Assembly: GCA_004292955.1 (NCBI GenBank)
Contig: RDXX01000012.1
Coordinates: forward strand, 16,422-80,421
DNA length: 64,000 nucleotides
Direction of reading: 5' to 3'
Source: Oscillatoriales cyanobacterium
Lineage (GTDB): Bacteria; Cyanobacteriota; Cyanobacteriia; Cyanobacteriales; Microcoleaceae
Numbering within the stretch: position 1 is the stretch's first letter; every line of letters starts with the position of its first letter. Below the pieces are notes generated by a model. That model did no database searches, was not told the origin of the DNA, and saw nothing but the letters and a program-made list of their open reading frames with translations. The translations under genes and the position numbers were made by a program. Shown here in pieces: positions 36,446 to 47,200 of the stretch.

Positions 36446-37660
36446 ATGCTAAACATGACCTACGAGTACAAACTAGAACCCACTTCATCCCAATCTCAGA
36501 CCTTTGACCACTGGTTAGAAGTCTGTCGCAAGGTGTGGAATTATGCTCTTAGAGAGCGGAAAGACTGGTACAACTCAAGGTCATGTGCAATCAACGCCTG
36601 TAGCCTAAAATCCGAATACATTATTCCCGTTGATAGCCCTAGACCAAACTTTGCCGTGCAGTGCAAATCTTTGACCACCGCTAGACAAAGTAATTCAGAG
36701 CTAAAAACTGTCCACTCCCAAGTATTGCAGCAAGTTCTCAAGCAATTAGAGAAAGCCTTTACTTCTATGTGGGAATCAGGTTTTGGCTTTCCGAGGTTTA
36801 AGAAGAAAGGCAGAATCAGAAGTTTCCTGTTCCCTACTCCTAATCAAACCGTAGTAATCGGGAATAGGATTAACCTACCCAGTATTGGCTTAGTTAAGTT
36901 CAGAGATTCTAGACCTATCCCTGATGGTTTTGTAGTCAAGCAAATCAGAATAGTTAAAAGAGCCTCTGGATACTTTGCCATGTTAGCTTTAGCTCTAGAT
37001 GTAAGTATCCCTACTACCATGCCTCATGGCTATGCCCTAGGAATCGATCTAGGTTTAGAGAAATTTCTCGCTACCTCCGATAATGAACTAGTTGCCAGAC
37101 CTAAATTCTTTGTGGATGCTCAACGCAAGCTGAAATCGCTGCAAAAAGTAGTCAGTCGCAAAAGAATCGGGTCAAAAAACTGGCAAAAAGCTCAAAAAAA
37201 AGTAGCAAGATACCATCAACATATCAGTGACAGTAGGAAGGATTTCCATTTCAAAACCGCCCATCATCTCTGTAATCAAGCAGGAATGATATTTGCTGAA
37301 GATTTGAATGTCAAAGCAATGGCAAAAGGGATGCTCTGCAAGCACACTCTAGATGCGGGATTTGGACAATTTCTATCTATTCTGGAATATGTTTGTTTCA
37401 AGAAAGATGTATTTTTATTAAAGGTAGATAAAAATGGTACATCTCAAACCTGCCCTCAGTGCCAGACTCATACAGGAAAGAAGCCTTTGAGCTTAAGAAT
37501 TCATCAATGTCCTGAGTGTGGATATGAAGCAGATAGAGATGTAGCAGCAGCGCAGGTAGTAGTCCAGCGTGGGCTTGCAGCGGTAGGGCATACCGTCAAG
37601 ATGCTTTCAGAGGGTAAAGCTACTAGGCTCCCTGTGATGAAAGAATCCCCGTCTCTTTAG
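36446..37660 (+). CDS. tnpB: TnpB, RNA-guided RuvC nuclease
   Basis: 404 residues. The RuvC residues are intact: D201 (ALGIDLGLEKFLA), E285 (IFAEDLNVKAM) and the ADRDVAAAQ aspartates (363/365); the zinc finger is CPQC...CPEC (about 336-358). The N-terminal part (YEYKLEPTSSQSQTFDHWL) is typical for TnpB. The sequence differs strongly from the TnpB at 10862 although the element ends are alike, so the two are distinct lineages using similar ends. Role as in that entry. Confidence 0.93.
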   Translation: MLNMTYEYKLEPTSSQSQTFDHWLEVCRKVWNYALRERKDWYNSRSCAINACSLKSEYIIPVDSPRPNFAVQCKSLTTARQSNSELKTVHSQVLQQVLKQLEKAFTSMWESGFGFPRFKKKGRIRSFLFPTPNQTVVIGNRINLPSIGLVKFRDSRPIPDGFVVKQIRIVKRASGYFAMLALALDVSIPTTMPHGYALGIDLGLEKFLATSDNELVARPKFFVDAQRKLKSLQKVVSRKRIGSKNWQKAQKKVARYHQHISDSRKDFHFKTAHHLCNQAGMIFAEDLNVKAMAKGMLCKHTLDAGFGQFLSILEYVCFKKDVFLLKVDKNGTSQTCPQCQTHTGKKPLSLRIHQCPECGYEADRDVAAAQVVVQRGLAAVGHTVKMLSEGKATRLPVMKESPSL

Positions 37661-37676
37661 AGCGGAGAGTGTCAAC
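37540..37676 (+). ncRNA. candidate TnpB guide RNA scaffold
   Basis: By analogy with characterised TnpB systems, the right end (hairpin CCCCGTCTCtttaGAGCGG, 37648-37666) and the 3' part of tnpB would give the scaffold, and the guide would start TTCTAGAGCCTTTGAGTGC just after 37676. The 5' limit is a guess. Confidence 0.35.
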
Positions 37677-37869
37677 TTCTAGAGCCTTTGAGTGCTTTTG
37701 TAAAGTTTTGACGGTAAGGCTTATTAAAAATTAACGCGGGCCACAGCAGCGACAGTTTCAGCTTATTTGCAAAACTTCTGTCGAAATTAGTGCGATCGAA
37801 ACCATTCCAAAATTTCCAAATACCGCCGCCGTAAGCGACTAGCAACACTAATCCAATTAACGGTTCCAT
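37672..37869 (-). CDS. small membrane protein, stop codon supplied by an IS end
   Basis: 65 residues. One membrane span (LIGLVLLVAYGGGIWKF, about 4-20) is followed by a basic region and a second hydrophobic stretch (LSLLWPALIF). The ATG has a strong ribosome site (AGGGGG). The pattern resembles short cyanobacterial membrane proteins of unknown function. The last codons overlap the right terminus of the tnpB element: its GTTGAC on this strand provides the TGA stop, so the natural C-terminus was probably slightly different. Confidence 0.75.
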   Translation of the reverse strand: MEPLIGLVLLVAYGGGIWKFWNGFDRTNFDRSFANKLKLSLLWPALIFNKPYRQNFTKALKGSRS

Positions 37870-38488
37870 TAAATAACCCCCTAAGCGAGTGATTGGATTT
37901 TTCGTCAGCGAGCCTGTATCGCTATTCTTAATCTATCATTTTTCAACTGCTCTGGTGCAGAGATACGCCCTTGTAATTCTACCTTCAGCTAGAGACTTGA
38001 AAATCCCCGATCGCCACAGACTGAAAAATATAGCAGAAGGAAGAAGGAAGAAGGAAGAAGGAAGAAGGAAGAAGGAAGAAGGAAGAGGGAGGAAGGAAGA
38101 GGGAGGAAGGAAAAAACAAGAAGCAATATTCAGCAAGGGTTTCAGCAATTAAGAACAGTCCAGTCGTCGGCTGCGGTTGCTATAAAAGCCAAGCAGATAC
38201 CTTTCAGGGTGCAAGATGCAAGAAACGACTTCTGGCAAAAGTCGATGATTCTGAGGATTTACGCAACATTCCCTACAAATTGGAGTTCTATCGCGCCCTT
38301 TCTCAGCTTCCACCCAAAAGTTGAAATCGGTGGCTGTTGGGCGACGGCTTCTCCTTCCTGGATTTCTGAGACGTGGGATAACTCAAAGATAATTAACACT
38401 GATAGTTAGTACCCCACAGGTTACAGCAGGCAAGCTTTTTCTAGCGGACAATAACGGTAGAGAGGTTTCTAAGTAAGGAGGATTGTTT
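37870..38488. other. intergenic region with GGAAGAA array
   Basis: 38037-38113 is a purine-rich AGAAGGA heptamer array. The rest shows no coding character. An AAGGAGGAT ribosome site at about 38475-38483 belongs to the next gene. Confidence 0.7.
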
Positions 38489-41032
38489 ATGCGTGCTGTG
38501 CTGATGGCTGGGGGGTCGGGAACGAGGCTCAGACCTCTGACGTGCGATTTACCTAAACCGATGGTGCCGATTCTGAATCGCCCGATCGCAGAACACATTA
38601 TCAATTTGCTAAAAAGGCATAATATTACGGAAATTATTGCGACGCTGCACTACCTTCCCGATGTCATGCGCGAATATTTTACTGACGGCAGCGAGTTTGG
38701 CGTTCAAATGACCTACGCTGTGGAGGAAGACCAACCGCTGGGTACGGCTGGTTGTGTCAAAAATATTGCGGAATTGCTCGATCGAACTTTTCTGGTCATC
38801 AGCGGCGATAGCATCACAGACTTCGACTTGACAGAAGCTATCAAATTTCACCGCAGCAATAAATCCAAAGCTACGTTAATTTTAACTCGCGTTCCCAACC
38901 CAATGGAATTCGGGGTAGTAATTACGGAAGAAAATCACCGGATCAGTCGCTTTCTGGAAAAGCCTTCTAGCAGCGAAATTTTCTCCGATACCGTCAATAC
39001 CGGCACTTACATTTTAGAACCGGAAGTATTGGACTACCTGCCGGCAAATCAAGAGTGCGACTTCTCGAAAGACTTGTTTCCGCTGCTGTTGGAAAAAAAC
39101 GAGCCGATGTACGGTTACATCGCGGAGGGTTACTGGTGCGATGTGGGCCAGTTGGATGTTTACCGGGAAGCTCAGTATGACGCATTGCGGGGAAAGGTCA
39201 AACTGGATTTGAGCTACTACGATGAAGTTCGATCGGGACTTTGGGTAGGTCAAAATACTTTTATTGACGATAGCGCGATCGTCGAAACACCGGCGATGAT
39301 CGGCAACAATTGCCGGATTGGAGCCCGAGTTAAAATCGATGCCGATACGGTCATCGGAGATAATGTCACAGTCGGGGCCGACGCCAATCTCAAACGTCCC
39401 ATTGTCTGGAATGGAGCAATTATCGGCGAAGATGCTCATCTCAGGGCCTGCGTGATTTGCCGCAGTACCCGCGTAGACAGGCGCGCCCACGTCCTCGAAG
39501 GTGCTGTCGTCGGTTCAATGTCCATTGTCGGAGAAGAGGCGCAAGTCGGCCCTAGCGTGCGAGTCTGGCCGAGCAAAAATATTGAATCCGGCGCTCTGTT
39601 GAATCAAAATTTAATTTGGGGAGAACAAGCTAAACGGAATTTGTTCGGCCAGCGGGGCGTTCAAGGACTGGCCAATGTGGATATTACCCCGGAATTTGCC
39701 GTTAAATTGGGCGCGGCTTACGGCTCAACTTTGAAACCAGGGGCTTCGGTATCGGTTTCTCGGGATCAGCGCAGTATTTCGCGGATGGTTTCGAGATCTT
39801 TGATTGCGGGTTTGATGTCGGTGGGAATTAATGTAGTCAATTTGGAATCGACGGCAATTCCGATCGCGCGCACGGTTTCGTCTACGATCTCAATTGCTGG
39901 CGGCATTCACGTTCGGATTTCGCCCGATCGCTCCGACCACATTTTAATTGAATTCTTCGATATCAAAGGTATCAATATCACTAAAGCTGCGGAGAAAAAA
40001 ATCGAGGGCGCTTATTTTAAGGAAGATTTACGCAGGGCTCTGATTCCCGAAATTGGAGATATGTCGTACTTTAACCAAGCACTCGACGTTTACAACCGGA
40101 TGTTTGAGCGGCAGATGAATGTTGAGGCAATTCGCTACAGCAATTCTAAGGTGGTGATCGATTACGTTTACGCGGTTTCCGGAGCAATTCTGCCGCAAAT
40201 GCTCGCCAAATTCGGCTGTGATGCGGTGGTACTCAATGCTAGTCTCAAGCAGACTTCTCTGAGCAACGGAGAACGGGAATATTTGCTCGACCAACTCGGC
40301 CGGGTGGTAAAAGCACTCAGCGCTAATTTTGGCGTGCAGGTGTCTGCGAACGGCGAACAGCTCATTTTGGTAGACGAGTCGGGAATAGCGATTCGTGGGG
40401 AAATGCTGACGGCGCTGATGGTAAATTTGATGCTGACTTCCCATCCCAGAGGTACAGTAGTAGTACCGGTGAATGCGTCTTCTGCGGTGGAGGCGATCGC
40501 CCGCCGCTATCAAAGCAAGGTAATCCGCACTAAGGCAAACCCAAGTGCATTGATGGAAGCCTCTAACAGGAACCCGAATGTGGTTTTGGGCGGTAGCGGC
40601 AATATGGGTTTTATTTTCCCGCAATTGCATCCGGGGTTTGACGGAATGTTCTGCATTGCTAAAGTGATAGAAATGATGACGATTCAGGAGCGATCGCTCG
40701 GACAGATCAAAGCGGAACTTCCCCGCGTCACCCACCGCAGTTACAGCGTCCGCTGTCCTTGGACGGTAAAAGGTTCGCTCATGCGGCATTTGGTAGAAAC
40801 TCATTCGCCCGATCGTTTAGAATTAATAGATGGAGTGAAGATTTTTAACTACAGCGACGACAATTGGGTATTAGTTTTGCCCGATGCTAGCGAACCCACC
40901 GTTCATATCTTCGCCAACAGCGAGGACAGAGATTGGGTATCTGAAACTTTGAAAGAGTACCGCGCCCTCGTTCACGATTTTGTGACCCAAAGCGAAGAGG
41001 CGGTTCGACAAGATAAATTTGGTAATGGGTAA
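38489..41032 (+). CDS. mannose-1-phosphate guanylyltransferase-like / phosphohexomutase-like fusion
   Basis: 847 residues; ATG at 38489 after AAGGAGGAT. Residues 1-240: nucleotidyltransferase with VLMAGGSGTRLRPLT, the Lys in LPKPMVPI, ISGDSITDFDL and EGYWCDVGQL. Residues 250-370: left-handed beta-helix hexapeptide repeats (IGNNCRIGARVKIDADTVIG). Residues 385-840: phosphoglucomutase/phosphomannomutase fold. The mutase active-site loop, normally TASHNP, reads HVRISPDRSDH, so the phospho-serine is not in the usual context and mutase activity is doubtful; GGSGNMGF in the third part is kept. It should make a nucleotide sugar (GDP-mannose or similar) for glycans. Stand-alone gene. Confidence 0.9.
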   Translation: MRAVLMAGGSGTRLRPLTCDLPKPMVPILNRPIAEHIINLLKRHNITEIIATLHYLPDVMREYFTDGSEFGVQMTYAVEEDQPLGTAGCVKNIAELLDRTFLVISGDSITDFDLTEAIKFHRSNKSKATLILTRVPNPMEFGVVITEENHRISRFLEKPSSSEIFSDTVNTGTYILEPEVLDYLPANQECDFSKDLFPLLLEKNEPMYGYIAEGYWCDVGQLDVYREAQYDALRGKVKLDLSYYDEVRSGLWVGQNTFIDDSAIVETPAMIGNNCRIGARVKIDADTVIGDNVTVGADANLKRPIVWNGAIIGEDAHLRACVICRSTRVDRRAHVLEGAVVGSMSIVGEEAQVGPSVRVWPSKNIESGALLNQNLIWGEQAKRNLFGQRGVQGLANVDITPEFAVKLGAAYGSTLKPGASVSVSRDQRSISRMVSRSLIAGLMSVGINVVNLESTAIPIARTVSSTISIAGGIHVRISPDRSDHILIEFFDIKGINITKAAEKKIEGAYFKEDLRRALIPEIGDMSYFNQALDVYNRMFERQMNVEAIRYSNSKVVIDYVYAVSGAILPQMLAKFGCDAVVLNASLKQTSLSNGEREYLLDQLGRVVKALSANFGVQVSANGEQLILVDESGIAIRGEMLTALMVNLMLTSHPRGTVVVPVNASSAVEAIARRYQSKVIRTKANPSALMEASNRNPNVVLGGSGNMGFIFPQLHPGFDGMFCIAKVIEMMTIQERSLGQIKAELPRVTHRSYSVRCPWTVKGSLMRHLVETHSPDRLELIDGVKIFNYSDDNWVLVLPDASEPTVHIFANSEDRDWVSETLKEYRALVHDFVTQSEEAVRQDKFGNG

Positions 41033-41285
41033 TTGGGAATTGGGAATTGGGAATTGGGAATGGGTAATCGGTAATGGGTAATCGGGTATTATATTATGTC
41101 CGGTTATGCAACGATAATTCAGTTCTTAGTAAGGACTTTAGTCCTTATTAATTCATATATAAAGAGAGGACTAAAGTCCTCACTACAAACCCTCGCTTTC
41201 CCAATGACTAATTCCCTCTTTGCCCAATTCCCTCTTTGCCCAATGCCCAATTCCCAATTCCCAATTCCCAATTCCCATTTAAGTT
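41033..41285. repeat. intergenic repeats
   Basis: A GGGAATT array (41035-41090), an inverted pair of the GTTCGTAGT/GGACTAAAGTCC palindrome (41122-41190) and an inverted CCCAATT array (41240-41277). The last ends directly at the ssb start, so its promoter must lie within repeat DNA. Confidence 0.8.
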
Positions 41286-41837
41286 ATGAATAGCTGCATT
41301 TTAATGGCGGAAATAATTCAACAACCGCAACTCCGTTATACTCCAGACAATCAACTTCAAATCGCTGAGATGCTGGTGCAGTTTCCAGGGTCGAGACCTG
41401 AAGATCCGCCAGAACATTTGAAGGTGATAGGATGGGGCAATTTAGCTCAAGAAATTCACGACAAATATCGCGAGGGCGATCGCGTGATTATTGAAGGGCG
41501 GCTGGGTATGAATACGATCGACAGAGATGGTATCAAAGAAAAGCGCGCTGAACTGACAGCCCAAAGAATTTACACTCTCGGCGCCGATGCTATGAGCGCT
41601 GCACCCGCAGCTAGAACCGCCCCCGAACCCGCTCAAATTCGCGACACCGCCCCGGCTAATGTGCCGAGCAATGTGGTTCCCATGAGTTCCCGAGGCCGCA
41701 GTTCTAACAGCGCTCCAGCCCCTGCTAACCGCCCGTCTAGTTCGGATTGGAACTCGCATCAGTCTTCGGACTCCGATCGCAAGTCTGGTTCCTCTAACGA
41801 AGCTGACAATCCCGATTACGATCCGATTCCGTTTTAA
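41286..41837 (+). CDS. ssb: single-stranded DNA-binding protein
   Basis: 183 residues. The OB-fold occupies residues 1-105 (MNSCILMAEII, LKVIGWGNLAQEIHDKYREG, VIIEGRLGMNTIDRDG), followed by an Ala/Pro/Ser-rich disordered linker and the acidic tip DYDPIPF that recruits partner proteins in bacterial SSBs. It is the divergent cyanobacterial SSB type. ATG at 41286; a second ATG at codon 7 is possible. Confidence 0.9.
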   Translation: MNSCILMAEIIQQPQLRYTPDNQLQIAEMLVQFPGSRPEDPPEHLKVIGWGNLAQEIHDKYREGDRVIIEGRLGMNTIDRDGIKEKRAELTAQRIYTLGADAMSAAPAARTAPEPAQIRDTAPANVPSNVVPMSSRGRSSNSAPAPANRPSSSDWNSHQSSDSDRKSGSSNEADNPDYDPIPF

Positions 41838-42120
41838 GAGCCGATTCCGTTTTAAGAGCCGACGGCGAATAGATCCGACGGCGAATAGATCCGACGGCGG
41901 TTGAAACCGCGTCTACACAGGCAAAACCCGCCTCCGCGGGTTGAAAAACGGGTGGTTAAATTTACGTTATTTTCTTCAGTCTGCGGAGGCAGACTTCGTT
42001 TTTGTAGACGCGGTTTCAACCGTACGTCATCGTTTGTAGACGCGGTTTCAACCGTACGTCTTGGTTTGTAGACGCGGTTTCAACCGTACGTCATCGTTTG
42101 TAGACGCGGTTTCAACCGCC
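41838..42120. repeat. tandem repeats incl. four 32-bp units, reaching into lipB
   Basis: The TTCCGTTTTAAGAGCCGA duplication follows the ssb stop, then GATCCGACGGCGAATA units, then four direct 32-bp units TTTGTAGACGCGGTTTCAAC... at 42001, 42033, 42065 and 42097. There are no spacers, so it is not CRISPR. From 42048 the array is the coding sequence of the lipB C-terminus. Confidence 0.85.
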
Positions 42121-42821
42121 GTTTGATCCGATCGCACAATTTCCCGATCCGATCGCACAATTTCCACCCCAAAAACGCGAGCAAACTCAGCAACAACGAT
42201 CGCCCTAACTCGATCGACCTCAATCCCCGGAATAAACTGCTCTAAACTACCAATCGGTCGATCGGGAATCCCGCAAGGTACAATTTGCCCAAAACCTGCC
42301 ATATCCGGGCAAACATTCAAAGCAAAACCGTGCATCGTAATCCAGCGACTGACTTTAATGCCGATCGCACCCACCTTGCACCCATCCACCCAAACCCCAG
42401 TCATTCCCGGAACCCGCGAACCCTTCAGCCCGCAAACTTCCAGCACTCCCAAAAGCACTTCCTCCAACTGCCGCAAATACCAGTGCAAATCCTGCTGGTG
42501 GCGGCGCAAATTTAAAATAGGATAGCCCACCAACTGGCCAGGACAATGGTAAGTCACCTCCCCGCCCCGCTCAACTCGGTGCAACTCCGCATGAGTTTGG
42601 CTCGGGTCAAACTTCAGAAATTCCAACTTCGATCCCAGCCCCAAAGTATAAACCGGCGGATGTTCCAGCAAAATCAGCACATCAGGCAAATCTGGATTGT
42701 CCCGGCGCTCTTGCACCAGTTTTTGCTGGATTTCCCAAGCTTGGGAGTAGGGTACTTGTCCCCAATCGAGGAGCAAGCACGGTTCGGGGATCGCAGGTTG
42801 ATGAATGAGAGGGGAAATCAT
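42048..42821 (-). CDS. lipB: lipoate (octanoyl) protein ligase / octanoyltransferase
   Basis: 257 residues from the ATG at 42821 (an upstream in-frame TTG is less likely). LipB transfers octanoate from ACP to the lipoyl domains of dehydrogenase complexes. Motifs: [29 protein letters not shown], the catalytic lysine in [12 protein letters not shown] and the catalytic cysteine in IVPCGIPDR. The enzyme proper ends near residue 225; the last about 25 residues ([19 protein letters not shown]) are translated from the 32-bp repeat array and look like an accidental extension. Divergent from hpf. Confidence 0.94.
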   Translation of the reverse strand: MISPLIHQPAIPEPCLLLDWGQVPYSQAWEIQQKLVQERRDNPDLPDVLILLEHPPVYTLGLGSKLEFLKFDPSQTHAELHRVERGGEVTYHCPGQLVGYPILNLRRHQQDLHWYLRQLEEVLLGVLEVCGLKGSRVPGMTGVWVDGCKVGAIGIKVSRWITMHGFALNVCPDMAGFGQIVPCGIPDRPIGSLEQFIPGIEVDRVRAIVVAEFARVFGVEIVRSDREIVRSDQTAVETASTNDDVRLKPRLQTKTYG

Positions 42822-42972
42822 GAAAAAAATCAACAGTGTTTTTACGGAATATTTACGCAGTTAAAATCAAGAATTGTCAACATATGAAAAAAGATTTGGA
42901 AGATAAGTGTTTTCTAGAATACATAGTGCTATTGTATAAACTATACCCACGTTACAGAAGGGAGGGAGCTCT

Positions 42973-43626
42973 ATGAAGCTTGTTATCCAGGGTAAAAATA
43001 TAGAAATCACCGATGCCATTCGCGAGTACGTCAATCAAAAAGTTGAAAAGGCAGTTAGCCATTTTCAAACTTTGACGACGGAAGTGGATATCCATCTATC
43101 GGTGGCTCGTAACCCCAGGATCAATCCTAAGCAGACTGCTGAGGTGACTATCTATGCTAACGGCAGCGTGATTCGGGCTGAGGAAAGCACGGAAAGCCTG
43201 TATGCTAGCATCGATTTGGTCGCAGACAAGATAGCTCGTCAACTGCGGAAATTTAAGGAAAAACGCCACGACAACAAGACCCAGAGTAGTGCCAAAACGG
43301 TTACGGCAGTTGAAGAACATCCTGTAGTAGCAGATTTGATTGGCGATCGAACTCCCGAACTTCCACCCGAAGTAGTACGGACAAAGTATTTTGCCATGCC
43401 TCCAATGACTGTGCAAGAAGCTTTAGAACAATTGCAGATTATCGACCACGATTTCTATATGTTTCAGAATGCAGAAACAGGCGAAATTAATGTGCTTTAC
43501 GAACGCAAGAGTCAAAGCGGCTATGGAGTTATCCAGCCTCGCAATGCTAACGGCCACGGTAATAGTAAGAATGGCAAAACCGCCCACAACGTAGCACATG
43601 AAAAATCAGGTGCTGCGAAAGGTTAG
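42973..43626 (+). CDS. hpf: ribosome hibernation promoting factor, long form (LrtA/HPF)
   Basis: 217 residues; the strong ribosome site AGGGAGGGAG precedes the ATG. Residues 1-100 are the HPF/YfiA fold ([39 protein letters not shown]); residues 125-185 are the long-form dimerisation domain ([40 protein letters not shown]). The long form joins two 70S ribosomes into inactive dimers in the dark or in stationary phase. The Asn/Gly/Lys-rich tail is not conserved. Confidence 0.96.
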   Translation: MKLVIQGKNIEITDAIREYVNQKVEKAVSHFQTLTTEVDIHLSVARNPRINPKQTAEVTIYANGSVIRAEESTESLYASIDLVADKIARQLRKFKEKRHDNKTQSSAKTVTAVEEHPVVADLIGDRTPELPPEVVRTKYFAMPPMTVQEALEQLQIIDHDFYMFQNAETGEINVLYERKSQSGYGVIQPRNANGHGNSKNGKTAHNVAHEKSGAAKG

Positions 43627-43730
43627 ATAATTGCTAATAGCAAAGAGAGGACTAAATTCCTCTCTTTGTCTTACTCTTCCTCTGTGTTCTCTGCGCTCTC
43701 TGCGGTTAAATCAATCCGATCCAATCATAT

Positions 43731-44189
43731 CTAACCTTTAATACCTTCCAAAGTTTTGAGAGACTCAGCAACGTGCGCCTTAAAATCCAGCATTGAGTCA
43801 AAAATATGCTTGACAACACCTTGTTTGTCAATGACGTAAGTGACTCTACCGGGCATAATCCACATGGTAGCTGGAACCCCGTACAATTGCCGCACTTTAT
43901 TGCCAGTATCGCTCAACAATGTGAAAGGTAACTGATATTTGGTAGCAAATTTTTGGTGAGACTGCTGCGAATCATCGCTAATCCCAATTACTTCTGCACC
44001 TGCGTCTTTGAAAACTTCATAACTATCACGAAAAGCGCAAGCTTCCGCAGTACATCCGGGCGTGTCATCTTTGGGGTAAAAGTAGACGATGACATTTTTT
44101 TTGCCTTTAAAATCCTTGAGACTGACTGATGAGCCAGTTTGAGATAATAAGCTAAAATCCGGTGCGATGTCTCCTACTTTGACAGTCAT
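43731..44189 (-). CDS. prxQ: peroxiredoxin Q / BCP-type thiol peroxidase
   Basis: 152 residues. It reduces H2O2 and organic peroxides with thioredoxin as donor. The peroxidatic Cys lies in DDTPGCTAEACAF, with the resolving Cys five residues later, the PrxQ spacing. PDFSLLSQTG and FDSMLDFKAHV match the family. Single-gene unit; the NTRC and prxQ genes of this window could serve the same redox pathway, though far apart. Confidence 0.95.
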   Translation of the reverse strand: MTVKVGDIAPDFSLLSQTGSSVSLKDFKGKKNVIVYFYPKDDTPGCTAEACAFRDSYEVFKDAGAEVIGISDDSQQSHQKFATKYQLPFTLLSDTGNKVRQLYGVPATMWIMPGRVTYVIDKQGVVKHIFDSMLDFKAHVAESLKTLEGIKG

Positions 44190-44295
44190 ATTTATTTAAG
44201 TGAGTGTTTTGTTTATTGATTATTATACGGTAGTTACGGGAAGAGGATTTTGAACCGCAGATGAGGGCGGATGAACGGAGATGAACGCAGATGGG

Positions 44296-47200
44296 TTAAT
44301 TGGCATCTTTTGATAAAATCAAGTTGAGCACGTTCAACTCGTTGGAGCTCAACAGGTACTTATCTGTGAACATCTTGGCTCGACTTTGTTCTAAACTGTA
44401 GCTTCTAAACACTATAAATGGGAAGTCTTGGTACTTGTGTCCGATCGGCATTACACTATCTACAGGATACATTTCTCGCATATAAGCCGACAAAATATCC
44501 CGAAACTGCCTGTCTTCCGGTTCCTCCAGCCCGCTGTCAGCAAAATACTCCTGCATTTCCTCCCCGCTAACGAAAGCAAACAGCGGTATGGCATAATAGC
44601 GATCGAACTGTTGGCTGAGTTGTTCAAAATACTGAGTTTTCTCCACATCGCTGTTCAGAAATTGCAAAAGCTCGATCGCACCTCCTCTTATAGCCGATCG
44701 TACATTCTCCGGGTACGACTTGCTATCCCTAATTAGACGCATTTTTTGCAGCAACCCATTATCTCTACATTTCTGAATTTGTTCGCGTAGTCGCATCTGG
44801 TATTTTTCCAGCAAATTTTGATTAGCTAGAGGCACTACCAACAAACTACCACAAACATGACCAATCTCTAAATTATCATAACTCAGCAAACCATCCAGCG
44901 GATTACACTTTTCCAAAAACTTCTTGTTAAAATCATCCCGCATTTCCAGATAGGAATCGCCCTTGTGACGAGAGTTATCAGAATTTGTCAAAACAAACTC
45001 CCCACGCCCCAAAAGCTCTTCTAGACTTGTATAAACCTCCTTTAGCAACCTATTTCCTCGGATGCTTTCGCTCTTTAGCGTTTTAATCAGAGAAGCCATC
45101 TTGTTACTAAAAGTATCTCCCACTGCGGAAACCGACTTACCACCAATCGGAATCATCACAAACTTTTCCCTACCTAAATAACCATATCCGACAATTCGCG
45201 TCATCACCGCCGTCTTCAGAATTAGCAGTAAATTCAACAAACTCAACTTACTTTCTTGTAGGGAAAGTTCCGCATCATCAGCGTAATAAACTGCTGTATC
45301 AGACACGTAAAAAACTAACTCCTTATCTTCACCATCAAGAGTTTTCCCCTGTTTATCTTCGCCGCGCCCCCGATAAATTACCTGTATCACTTCCATCAGA
45401 TTTTTCTCAATCTGGAAGTGAGCAATATCAACTAAAATGTGCTTCGTTTTCGGAAAAGATAAGCCGCGACTTCCAGATGCAGTCATAAAGATTACTTTAG
45501 CTGTATCTTTGCACTCTTGTATTTTTGCTTTCTCCTCTTCCGAGATATTCGCATGAATTTCTAGATAATCTTCAAACTGATTAAATTCTCGTTTTTTTTG
45601 AATTTTATCAATCAATTCTGCCAATCTTCGCTTATTTTGAATATAGACGATAATTTGTTGGACATCAGCTTTGGCTAATCGCTGATTGATATCCTGAATT
45701 ATTTCAGACTGTACTCTTTTTACTAAATTATTATCCTCCTTTAAAGACGCATCTTCATTATATTTAACAGCTTCTACAAATACCTTATAAGTTATCTCTA
45801 AACTGCGGGCTGGATAAGAATTGGCATTAATTACCGTTGCGGCTAGCCGTTTGAATTCAAAAGGAGTAACTTGTAAAGGTTCAATTACATCCGAATTTTT
45901 AGCTAACTTTTTAAAATAGATTTTATCTGGTTCTGGGGATGTATTTTCAAGGTGTTGTTTAATCACATCAGGGTCAACAATCGAAGCATCAGCTACAATA
46001 ATTTTAGTATTAAAACCATGTTGTGGCTTATGCAACTCATGCTTTTTAACCATCTTGGCAATTCCGGCTAGAAACTCAACGCCACCATCATCTCCTGTAA
46101 TTTCATCTATCATAATGAAGATGTGTTTGATGCGCCTAGATATTTCTTGCATCTTAGTGGGAATGACTAATTTTTCTCGTTTGTTGTAAGTATCTTGAAA
46201 TATCTGTTCTAAATAATCAAGGGTACTTTGTCGGTTTTCTTTCATCCTTAAAGATTGGATGGAAACCGTAGCTACAATATTATTAGAAGTTTGACAGTTG
46301 ATTAGGCTATAAATTCCATTACAAATGCTATTTAGCACTCCCATAGTTTTGAGGCTAGCTGGTTCAATTACGGTTTCATTTTTTCTGGCAATTTGCCGCT
46401 GATAGTTTTCTTTTACTTGATTTTCTGGATTGTCTTTGATAAAATTAACCGTTTTTTGTGCAAAGTTTTCATCGCGGCTATTCGAGTTATACTTGACTGT
46501 ACGCTTTCCCGAATAACTGGCGATAATATCGGAGTTTGTGTTAATACAAAATAGCCGATTGTCGCACAACAAACCAGTATTTTTATCCTTGAATTTCTCG
46601 ATGATATCTAAGTTTACTTGCTTGCGGGGACTGACGTATAAGAATAGGAAGCCGTCGTCAATATGGCTTTTCAGAAAATTTGCGATCGCAGTTGTTTTAC
46701 CTATTCCCGGATTCCCAGTCAAAAAGATATAAGTTGCATCAGATTGAAGCGCTTTCACAATCAATTGGGCGTGAGCATTCCTCAAATGCAAACCGCGCTC
46801 AATTTGCAATTCATCTGCCAGTTTATCTGATATAATATCAATGGAATTAACAAAATTATCGATCCGTTCAGGATGACATATAGGTTTAGTAACATTTTTG
46901 TCTATTGCTAACACAGAATCGACAAACTTTCGCCCTTCTTGGAAACTGCGAGACGCATTGAGTTCGATTACACCTAAAACTTCGGTGCGAGAATCACTAA
47001 TTTCTTTGTTGGTAACTTCTTTTTTGTAAATTTCGGCGCAAGTTGTTAACAACTGAAGTTTGTCCTGGCGTAGGGAAATTGTGCTAATATTGCGATCGCC
47101 ATAACCCACCACATTAAACAAAACCTCAGCATCTTGTCCCAGGATACCTGTTTGTTGCAGAAATCCATAGAAGCTGTGAGCATAGCTACCAGCTTGAATT

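Larger units (their letters stand above)
36342..37676 (+). mobile_element. tnpB-only IS200/IS605-type element (copy B)
   Basis: The left end TTGGGTCTAAAGCCCC with hairpin CCGTCCttctaGGACGG (about 36356-36372) and the right end hairpin near 37648-37666 followed by GTCAAC match copy A at 10755-12053. There is no tnpA. The left flank AAGAAA resembles that of copy A and of the partial element at 63914, which may be the target/TAM side. It inserted between the methyltransferase start and the end of a small membrane protein gene. Confidence 0.8.

Noticed and set aside
37889..38152. 87-codon gene on the plus strand
   Set aside because: Translation of a GGAAGAA array (Lys/Glu/Gly/Arg repeats).
40028..40804. 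258-codon frame on the minus strand
   Set aside because: It lies opposite the conserved mutase-like part of the sugar nucleotidyltransferase gene and resembles no protein family.
42001..42120. CRISPR array
   Set aside because: The 32-bp units are directly adjacent, without spacers, and no cas gene is nearby.
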